From CAYPOY01 sp964412395 (GTDB taxonomy: Bacteria > Chloroflexota > Anaerolineae > B4-G1): a DNA stretch of 6,503 bases. Positions 1 to 5,237 of the stretch are shown here, one piece after another. Positions within the stretch are counted from its first letter, which is position 1, and every line of letters begins with the position of its first letter. The notes beneath the pieces are model-generated. The model was not told where the DNA came from and made no database searches. It saw nothing but the letters and a program-made list of their open reading frames with translations. The DNA lies in assembly GCA_964412395.1 (NCBI GenBank), contig CAYPOY010000306.1:1-6503 (forward strand), in the 5' to 3' direction. Made by a program: the position numbers and the translations under genes.

Positions 1-52
1 CAGGTACCGGCCTCGTTGTAGCACTTATTGAGCGGGCACTCATTCACGGGTA

Positions 53-817
53 TTGGACCTAAAGTGGCACCACGACAGACGAGCAGGTCTGGCAGCCATT
101 TTACAACTCAATAGGGAGGGCTCTGGGACCAAGATGATCGCGGTCTCCGCGTACGAAGAACTGCTAGCGGAGGCAAGACGGACAGGTGCAGATGGAGCTC
201 TTCCAAAGAGTTTCTCTCGCGCCGAACTCTTGGCTACGATCCACGCTGTATGTTCCGAGCAACCTGGCGAAGATGTCTGGGCCGTGCGTCTGCAGTTGGA
301 TGCCACAGGGTATGCCAATCGGATCGCCGGATTGAAACCAGGTCGCCGTGACGCCGGACGCTATGAGGCACTCATGGCAGACGCACTCCCGTTCCTGTTC
401 GAAGGCCACCTAACTGACTTCGCATTTCAGTGCCGCCATCACGAAGGCGAAGAGATATGGGATCTTGTTGCATTCAACAGCTCAAGTGATCCTTTCTGGA
501 CGGCAATCCGGCAGCAGCACGAAACAAGCCAAGTCCTGTTTGAGTTAAAAAACGTAGGGTCACTGCGAGCTATGCACGTCTTGCAGCTCGTAGGCTACCT
601 GGGCGACCCACTGATGCATTTCGGCGTGATTGTCACCAGAAACGCACCGACAAAAGGAGCTATTCGCGAGGCACGCCGCACGCTGAAAAGGCGCAGAGAT
701 GTGATTCTGATACTCGGGGACGATGAGATCCTGGAAATGTTGCGTGTGAAAGCAGATGGCGGGGATCCCACCGACTGTCTCCGACGCATCTACCTTGCAT
801 TGATCCGGCTGGCATAG
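53..817 (+). CDS. Half receiver domain fused to a PD-(D/E)XK nuclease-like domain (5'-truncated or disrupted)
   Basis: Numbering is from a TTG at 53, which is probably not a genuine start. Residues 1-67 match the second half of a response-regulator receiver: phospho-acceptor Asp D2 in a DLKW motif, the conserved Ser at S32, the conserved Lys at K52. They align closely with the receiver of the gene at 913. The front half (beta1, the acidic Asp pair, beta2) is absent, and an in-frame TGA lies at 29-31. No Shine-Dalgarno precedes the TTG. Residues ~100-254 look like a restriction-endonuclease-fold domain: E117 in a preceding helix, D137 (WDLVAFN), E164-x-K166 (FELKN), Q178 in the next helix, then a GVIVTR strand and a C-terminal ILGDDEILEML segment, as in PD-(D/E)XK modules of conflict-type proteins. 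Inferred role: a nuclease or nuclease-like effector once gated by phosphorylation. The nuclease call rests on motifs only. It is probably co-transcribed with the regulator 95 bases downstream. It could be a pseudogene or carry an assembly frameshift. Confidence 0.6.
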   Translation: MDLKWHHDRRAGLAAILQLNREGSGTKMIAVSAYEELLAEARRTGADGALPKSFSRAELLATIHAVCSEQPGEDVWAVRLQLDATGYANRIAGLKPGRRDAGRYEALMADALPFLFEGHLTDFAFQCRHHEGEEIWDLVAFNSSSDPFWTAIRQQHETSQVLFELKNVGSLRAMHVLQLVGYLGDPLMHFGVIVTRNAPTKGAIREARRTLKRRRDVILILGDDEILEMLRVKADGGDPTDCLRRIYLALIRLA

Positions 818-896
818 GGACCAGCTATTACGGCACAAGGCATCCCGATCGTCGGCGGATGCGCGACAGCGGTAAGAGCAAAGCCAAGAAGGAGGA

Positions 897-904
897 GAGG
901 AGGG
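897..904 (+). promoter_or_regulatory. Strong Shine-Dalgarno deciding the response-regulator start
   Basis: The sequence GAGGAGGG lies 8 bases before the ATG at 913, inside a longer purine-rich run (889-904). It falls within the reading frame that would be used from the upstream ATG at 859, and it argues that 913 is the true start. Confidence 0.8.
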
Positions 905-912
905 TAACAAAG

Positions 913-1524
913 ATGGATAAGAAAGGTACTACAGTCCTGTTGGCTGACGACACGCTGATTGCTCGAGAAGGTTGGAAGACGATTCTCGAGACCGCCGACG
1001 ACATACAGGTTGTCGGCGAAGCGGTCTCGGCGCAAGAGACAACTCGGAGGGTGCTAGAGCTTGCTCCAGATGTGTTGCTGATGGATCTTAAGTGGTTTGG
1101 AGATCCCACTGCCGGATGGAGTGCCATAGGAGAGATCAAGAGATCCCACCCACAGGTCAAGATCATTGCCATTACTGCCTATGAAGATCTTATAGCCGAT
1201 GCTCGCCGTGTTGGTGCCGATGCAGCTCTGTTGAAGACCTTCTCCAGAGAAGAGTTGCTCGGTCTTATCAGAGAGCTCACCTCCCGCGAGGAGGGTTTCC
1301 CCGCCGCGGAGCCGGAACATACTCCTCTCGACGCGCTGAGTCCCCGCGAGCGCGAGGTCCTAACGCTCTTGGCTGACGGCTACAGCGACAGGGAGATCGC
1401 CGACGCCCTGACAATCGCTGAAAGCACGGCGAAGAATCATGTTACCAATATCCGTTCGAAGCTTGGTGCCAAGAACCGGACCCAGGCCGCGAAGCTTGCC
1501 CGTGAGTTTGGTCTTGTACACTAG
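913..1524 (+). CDS. NarL/FixJ-type response regulator (receiver + LuxR HTH)
   Basis: A 203-residue two-component response regulator, predicted to be phosphorylated by a histidine kinase (none is visible in the window) and then to bind DNA as a transcription factor. The receiver covers residues 7-122: acidic pair D12/D13, phospho-acceptor D58, switch Thr T88, conserved Lys K108. The LuxR-type helix-turn-helix covers ~140-203, with the family signature LSPREREVL at 142-150, the recognition region around EIADALTIAESTAKNHV, and the closing KLGAKNRTQA. Total length is normal for NarL/FixJ. The ATG at 913 is preferred over the one at 859 because GAGGAGGG (897-904) sits 8 bases before it and because the protein then begins directly at beta1. 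An unusual point is that DLKWFGDPTAGW replaces the common D-x-x-MPxxDG loop after the phospho-Asp. The upstream paralogue shares this feature, which marks the two as relatives. Confidence 0.93.
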   Translation: MDKKGTTVLLADDTLIAREGWKTILETADDIQVVGEAVSAQETTRRVLELAPDVLLMDLKWFGDPTAGWSAIGEIKRSHPQVKIIAITAYEDLIADARRVGADAALLKTFSREELLGLIRELTSREEGFPAAEPEHTPLDALSPREREVLTLLADGYSDREIADALTIAESTAKNHVTNIRSKLGAKNRTQAAKLAREFGLVH

Positions 1525-1575
1525 TTTGCATTTGGCACGCCTTCCCTAACATTCACGGATTGGCAGCGTGTTCTC

Positions 1576-1594
1576 GATGCCTCGTTGAGGCGTC
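1576..1594. terminator. Hairpin in the gap between converging genes, possible terminator
   Basis: GATGCCTC and GAGGCGTC form an 8-base-pair stem (one G-T wobble) around a GTT loop. It lies 52 bases after the response-regulator stop and about 30 bases past the stop of the opposing dnaE2 remnant, where a bidirectional terminator would be expected. No T-tract follows on either strand, so intrinsic termination is uncertain. The remainder of 1525-1624 shows no gene. Confidence 0.3.
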
Positions 1595-1624
1595 AAGGCC
1601 CTACTGTCCTTGCACCGGTCTCGG

Positions 1625-2145
1625 TTATCCCACCGCTGTCTCCAGCTCCACCGGGATCACCTTGCGCGCCAGCACACTGATCGCCTGGCCCCGCTTCTGC
1701 AACCGCCCTTCGACGACCACAAACGGCGACTTCAACGCCTTCCGGCTGGCCTCGTACACCTTCGGTCGCAGTACCACGTTGATCAGCCCTCCTTCGTCCT
1801 CCAGCGCCAGAAAGGCCGTGCCCTTGGCCGTCGGTGGCCGCTGGGCCGACACGACCACCCCGCCCACCCACACCTTGCACCCGTCCCGCAGGTCCGGCAG
1901 CGCCCCGCTGGGGGTGCCCCCCATCCTCCGCAGTTTGCCGCTCACCAGCGCGGTGAGGTGCTCGTGGACACTCACGCCGGTGTGAGCCACCTCGGTCCAC
2001 AGCCGTCCCCGCGCCGAAAGCGATCCGAAACGCAGGCGCTCCTCGGGAGATGGCAGCGCAAGCGCGGGCGGCCCATTTGCTGCCATCAGTGGTGCTTTCA
2101 GGTCCCACAGCAATTGCCGCCTGGGCACACGCACCCCCTGTCTGG
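1625..2145 (-). pseudogene. dnaE2: C-terminal fragment of an error-prone DNA polymerase III alpha subunit (DnaE2/ImuC type)
   Basis: Read on the minus strand, about 170 residues match the end of DnaE2-type translesion polymerases, which act in damage-induced mutagenesis with ImuA/ImuB. A RRQLLWDL segment opens the homology. An HTGVSVHEHL segment follows, and then the C-terminal OB-fold with GGVVVSAQRPPTAKGTAF, LEDEGGLINVVLRP and a VEGRLQKRG strand. The stop (TAA, complement of 1625-1627) lies where the family normally ends. Full proteins exceed 1000 residues. Everything upstream (PHP domain, palm with catalytic Asp residues, fingers) is missing. The open frame continues to a TTG near 2308, but residues 1 to ~58 of that reading are not recognisable as DnaE2 and overlap the promoter of the divergent topoisomerase gene. 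It is therefore a 5'-deleted remnant without polymerase activity. The left-hand limit of the homology (about 2130-2150) is approximate. Confidence 0.8.
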
Positions 2146-2239
2146 CAGCAGATAGGTTAGCAGGGATGCACCACGTGGCCAACGAAGTGACCGCCTCGCT
2201 CCGTTGACTGACGAAGATACGCACGCACGACTCACACAG

Positions 2240-2268
2240 TTGACAACTCTGAGCATCTGCGTTATCCT
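2240..2268 (+). promoter_or_regulatory. Sigma70-type promoter for the topoisomerase IB gene
   Basis: TTGACA (2240-2245, perfect -35) is followed by a 17-base spacer and TATCCT (2263-2268, 4 of 6 matches to TATAAT). The predicted transcript would start near 2275 and give a leader of about 42 bases before the ATG at 2317. The local sequence is clearly less GC-rich than its surroundings. Confidence 0.65.
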
Positions 2269-2316
2269 CTATCATCAAACTCGCATTGAGTAAATCACTC
2301 ACGGTCAAGACAAACC

Positions 2317-4071
2317 ATGCTCAGACAACTTGTGCACAACGGCATCTTGGTACCTCAAGTTTCGTTGCCCTCTCATCACCTCGAACTCACGATTCGTGGT
2401 GAACACAGGGAGTTGTCTCCCAGGCAGATGGAGATGGTGCTGGCCTGGGCCAGGAAACAGGGCACTTCCTACGTGGAGGACTCGATATTCGTCCGCAATT
2501 TTCTACAGGATTTCAGCACTGCACTGGGCATCACCCCGCCATTGGCAGTCGACGAGGTGGATTTTGGCCCAGCCCTGGAAATCGTGCAGGCCGAACGTGC
2601 CGCCAAAGAGCGGTTGACCTCGGAAGAGCGGAAGGCGCTGGCGGCCCAACGTAAAGCGAAGCGCGAACAGCTCAAGGAACAGTATGGCTATGCCATCGTG
2701 AATGGCGAGCGCGTCGAGATTGGCAGCTACGTTGCCGAGCCCAGCGGCATCTTTATGGGGCGCGGCAAACATCCACTGCGCGGCAAGTGGAAGGAAGGCC
2801 CGCAGCAGAGTGACATCACGCTCAACCTGAGTCCCGATGCACCTCGTCCTCCTGGTGACTGGGCAGAGATCGTGTGGCAGCCAGAGTCACTGTGGGTGGC
2901 GCGCTGGAAGGATAAACTCTCTGGCAAGCTAAAGTATGTCTGGCTGAGCGACACCGCGCCTGTGAAACAAGAACGAGAAGCGGCCAAATTCGACCAGGCC
3001 ATGGAGTTGAACGAGAATCTGGCTCAAGTTCGAGCACACGTCGAGCGGGGCCTGACGGATTCGGATGCCAAGCGACGGATGGTGGCGACAGTCTGCTATC
3101 TGATTGACGTGCTCTGTTTGCGTGTGGGAGACGAAAAAGACCCCGGTGAAGCCGATACAGTGGGTGCAACCACCCTCCGTCCCCAGCACATTACGCTGCA
3201 CCCCGACGGCACAGCCGAGTTCAGGTTCCTGGGCAAGGACTCGGTGCTGTGGCACGAAAAGATTCCACTCCCCCCAGTGGTGCGACAAAACCTGGAGGAA
3301 CTCATTCGGGAGGCTCGGCCATCTAACTCGGCCAGTAATGGCAATCGCCACCCCACGCGCGACAAGCCACAGATCTTTCCGGGGATTGGCAGCAGCCACG
3401 TCAACGCCTACCTTGGCGAGGCCCTCCCCGGGTTGACGGCAAAGGTCTTTCGCACCCATCACGCCACCCAGGCTGTCCGCGACAGCCTGTTGGCTTCGGG
3501 GGTCGAGGTGAGCGACCCGGAATACAAGAAGCGGGGTGCAGTTGCCCTGGCCAATCTCGAGGCAGCGATGCTTTGTAATCATTACAAGACAGCCCCAGCC
3601 AACTGGCAAGATCGCCGCCAACGTGCCAATGAGCGTCGAGGGAAGCTAAAAGAGCGGGTCACACGTTGTCGCTCCCAGGTACGCCAGGCCAGAGAGGCAC
3701 TGACTGCGCTGCGGCGCGAAGCGCGGGAGAAGAAGAACAACGCCAAGACGAACGCTCAGCGCGACAGGGTGCGGGTGCGATACGCTAAAAGGATAGAGAA
3801 GGGGAAAAAGAGAATAGAGACTGCCAGGAACAAACTGCAGCGGGCGCAGGCCGCTCTGGACAAGGCCAAAACTAAGGACACCATCGCCGCCAAGCGACGC
3901 ACCTGGAATCTGAGCACCAGCCTCAAGTCCTACATTGACCCACGGATCTTTTATCAGTGGGGACAACAAGTAGACTATGACGTTTTGGAACGTTACTATC
4001 CCAAGACCTTGCGGCGCAAGTTCGCCTGGGTAAGAGAACAGGAACAAGCAGATGGCTCCCAAGAGGAGTAG
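2317..4071 (+). CDS. Eukaryotic-type DNA topoisomerase IB (long Top1-like)
   Basis: A 584-residue enzyme predicted to relax supercoils by nicking one strand through a 3'-phosphotyrosine link, without ATP. It follows the human Top1 core end to end. The N-terminal cap domain starts at NGILVPQ (8-14) and LSPRQMEM (33-40) and includes YGYAIVNGERVEI, EPSGIFMGRGKHP (141-153) and WKEGPQQSDITLN. The catalytic core has R269 (CLRVGDEKDPGEADTVG), K307 (FLGKDS), R379 (LTAKVFRTHHAT) and H422 (LCNHYKTAP). A charged coiled-coil linker covers ~432-525. The C-terminal domain carries the active-site Y539 (KSYIDPRI) and ends with TLRRKFAWV. All five catalytic residues are present, so it should be active. Poxvirus-like bacterial IB enzymes are usually near 320-350 residues and lack this cap and linker. 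The ATG at 2317 is the only plausible start, because an in-frame TGA lies at 2287. No clear Shine-Dalgarno is seen. Gene remnants lie on both sides. Confidence 0.93.
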   Translation: MLRQLVHNGILVPQVSLPSHHLELTIRGEHRELSPRQMEMVLAWARKQGTSYVEDSIFVRNFLQDFSTALGITPPLAVDEVDFGPALEIVQAERAAKERLTSEERKALAAQRKAKREQLKEQYGYAIVNGERVEIGSYVAEPSGIFMGRGKHPLRGKWKEGPQQSDITLNLSPDAPRPPGDWAEIVWQPESLWVARWKDKLSGKLKYVWLSDTAPVKQEREAAKFDQAMELNENLAQVRAHVERGLTDSDAKRRMVATVCYLIDVLCLRVGDEKDPGEADTVGATTLRPQHITLHPDGTAEFRFLGKDSVLWHEKIPLPPVVRQNLEELIREARPSNSASNGNRHPTRDKPQIFPGIGSSHVNAYLGEALPGLTAKVFRTHHATQAVRDSLLASGVEVSDPEYKKRGAVALANLEAAMLCNHYKTAPANWQDRRQRANERRGKLKERVTRCRSQVRQAREALTALRREAREKKNNAKTNAQRDRVRVRYAKRIEKGKKRIETARNKLQRAQAALDKAKTKDTIAAKRRTWNLSTSLKSYIDPRIFYQWGQQVDYDVLERYYPKTLRRKFAWVREQEQADGSQEE

Positions 4072-4103
4072 TGTTCAAACCGAACGCATGTACCAGGGTT
4101 TCG

Positions 4104-4250
4104 CAGATGGACTCCGCTTCTCCACTTACCCTCGTCCTGCTCGGCCAGCCCGACCTGGCCCACAAGCTCCGCTTCGCCCCTTACGAAGCGCTCCGCCAAC
4201 GCATCGCCGTCCGCTAGCATCTCCGCCCCTTCGACCTCGAAGAAACCGCC
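4104..4250 (+). pseudogene. Remnant of an ExeA/TniB-like AAA ATPase (transposition-helper type)
   Basis: Translating from the ATG at 4107 gives MDSASPLTLVLLGQPDL, then HKLRFAPYEALRQRIAVR, a stop (TAG 4215-4217), and in the same frame HLRPFDLEETA. This follows the post-Walker-B part of ExeA/GspA-type and transposon-encoded AAA ATPases, which usually read like LTLVLVGQPEL...L...EAL.QRI.VRYHL.pL..EET. The stop sits exactly where these proteins have the Tyr of RYHL, so one base change (TAT/TAC to TAG) explains it. The Walker A part and the C-terminus are absent. About 49 codons remain. It begins 33 bases after the topoisomerase stop. It is a dead fragment, probably left by a mobile element. The family call comes from motif memory, not from a search. 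Confidence 0.62.
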
Positions 4251-4307
4251 GGTGTACCGCGGTGTAAGACATTTGTCCTATCGGTGGTTGGACGCGCTGG
4301 CCTGCGT

Positions 4308-4324
4308 GGGTGGGGTGGGGTGGG
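4308..4324 (+). other. Four-tract G-quadruplex motif
   Basis: GGGTGGGGTGGGGTGGG has four runs of three or four G separated by single T loops, the class expected to fold into a very stable parallel quadruplex. It lies on the plus strand between the ATPase remnant and the promoter of the pseudouridine-synthase operon, about 114 bases before the -35 box. No gene is recognisable around it. Confidence 0.75.
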
Positions 4325-4437
4325 CAGATGGGACTGCTGCTGTGCAGGCAGCACAAGATCGGCAGTTATGGCAAGTGCGTTTTGTGGGTTGCATCTGGCA
4401 GGATAAACTTGCGCAACCTGACGGGAGCGGTTTCCCT

Positions 4438-4466
4438 TTGCCCCTTCTGCCCACCTGCGTTATAAT
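4438..4466 (+). promoter_or_regulatory. Sigma70-type promoter of the rluB-cmk operon
   Basis: TTGCCC (4438-4443, 4 of 6 to TTGACA), a 17-base spacer and a perfect TATAAT (4461-4466) sit just before the first gene of the operon. The predicted start point, near 4473, leaves a leader of about 20 bases that contains AGGGGA (4481-4486), a Shine-Dalgarno 7 bases before the ATG at 4494. Confidence 0.82.
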
Positions 4467-4493
4467 AGCGCCGGTTGTCCAGGGGACACGTCT

Positions 4494-5237
4494 ATGGAAG
4501 ATCGCCTGCAAAAGATACTGGCCCGCGCTGGCTTCGGCTCCCGCCGCGCCTGCGAGGAACTGATCCGCCAGGGGCGGGTGGTGGTCAACGGGCAGGTGGC
4601 CCGGTTGGGTCAGAAAGCTGACCCGGGCCACGATCATGTCACCGTGGATGGGAAACCGGTACGGGTGAAGCAGAGCCATACCTACGTGGCTCTCCACAAA
4701 CCCCGGGGCGTCCTCTCCGATGAGGGGGATGGCTTGGGCCGTTTTCCCACAGTACGGGGCCTGGTGCCGCTGCTGGGCCGCCTCTTCCCGGTGGGGAGGC
4801 TGGACCTGCGGAGCGAGGGGCTCATACTTCTCACCGACGACGGGGACCTGGTCTATCAGCTAACTCACCCCCGCTTCGGCCACGAGAAGGAGTATCGCGC
4901 GCTGGTCGGGAGCGAGCCGGACGAAGCGACGCTGGAAAAGTGGCGGCGCGGGGTGTTCCTGGATGGGCGCCGCACGGCTCCGGCCGAGGTGACCGTTGCC
5001 AGGCGGAAGAAGGGTAGCACCTGGCTACGAGTGGTGTTGCGAGAAAGCCGCAAGCGACAGATCTGGCGGGTGGCGGCGATGCTGGGCCACCCGGTACATA
5101 GACTGATCCGCATCCGCATCGGGCCGGTGCATCTGGGAGATTTGAAACCAGGGCAGTGGCGCAGACTCACCGGCGCGGAGGTGAAGGCCCTGCGGTCGGC
5201 AGTGCAGAAATCGCGAAGGGGTAAGCGACGGAGTTGA
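4494..5237 (+). CDS. rluB: RluB/RsuA-family rRNA pseudouridine synthase
   Basis: A 247-residue enzyme that isomerises a specific uridine in rRNA to pseudouridine during ribosome assembly. Residues 1-60 form an S4 RNA-binding domain (RLQKILARAGFGSRRACEELI, GRVVVNG). The catalytic domain follows, with KPRGVLSD at 69-76, the family motif GRLDLRSEGLILLTDDG at 101-117 carrying the catalytic Asp D104, HPRFGHEKEYRALV, and the closing ESRKRQIWRVAAMLGHPVHRLIRIRIGP. Length and motifs fit the RsuA/RluB/RluE/RluF group. The RluB assignment (23S rRNA target) rests mainly on the neighbouring cmk and is less certain than the family. A basic tail (KSRRGKRRS) ends the protein. The start is supported by AGGGGA at a 7-base spacing and by the promoter above. 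Its stop overlaps the start of cmk by 4 bases, so the two are translationally coupled. Confidence 0.92.
   Translation: MEDRLQKILARAGFGSRRACEELIRQGRVVVNGQVARLGQKADPGHDHVTVDGKPVRVKQSHTYVALHKPRGVLSDEGDGLGRFPTVRGLVPLLGRLFPVGRLDLRSEGLILLTDDGDLVYQLTHPRFGHEKEYRALVGSEPDEATLEKWRRGVFLDGRRTAPAEVTVARRKKGSTWLRVVLRESRKRQIWRVAAMLGHPVHRLIRIRIGPVHLGDLKPGQWRRLTGAEVKALRSAVQKSRRGKRRS

Noticed and set aside
859..912. An earlier ATG (859) for the response regulator
   Set aside because: The extra 18 residues are charged and not part of a receiver, and the strong Shine-Dalgarno inside them serves the ATG at 913.
1560..2155. Plus-strand open frames opposite the dnaE2 remnant
   Set aside because: They are Arg/Pro/Ser-rich complements of the recognisable OB-fold sequence and have no motif of their own.
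2929..3621. A 230-codon minus-strand open frame inside the topoisomerase gene
   Set aside because: The plus-strand protein matches Top1 throughout this interval. The minus translation shows no recognisable motif.
4052..4267. A 71-codon plus-strand frame overlapping the topoisomerase end
   Set aside because: It is a low-complexity Arg/Pro-rich frame. The recognisable coding signal in this stretch is in a different frame (the ATPase remnant).
4335..4353. TGCTGC...GCAGCA hairpin
   Set aside because: It has a 6-base stem with a 7-base loop, no T-tract, and is not placed after a gene. It is common by chance in GC-rich DNA.
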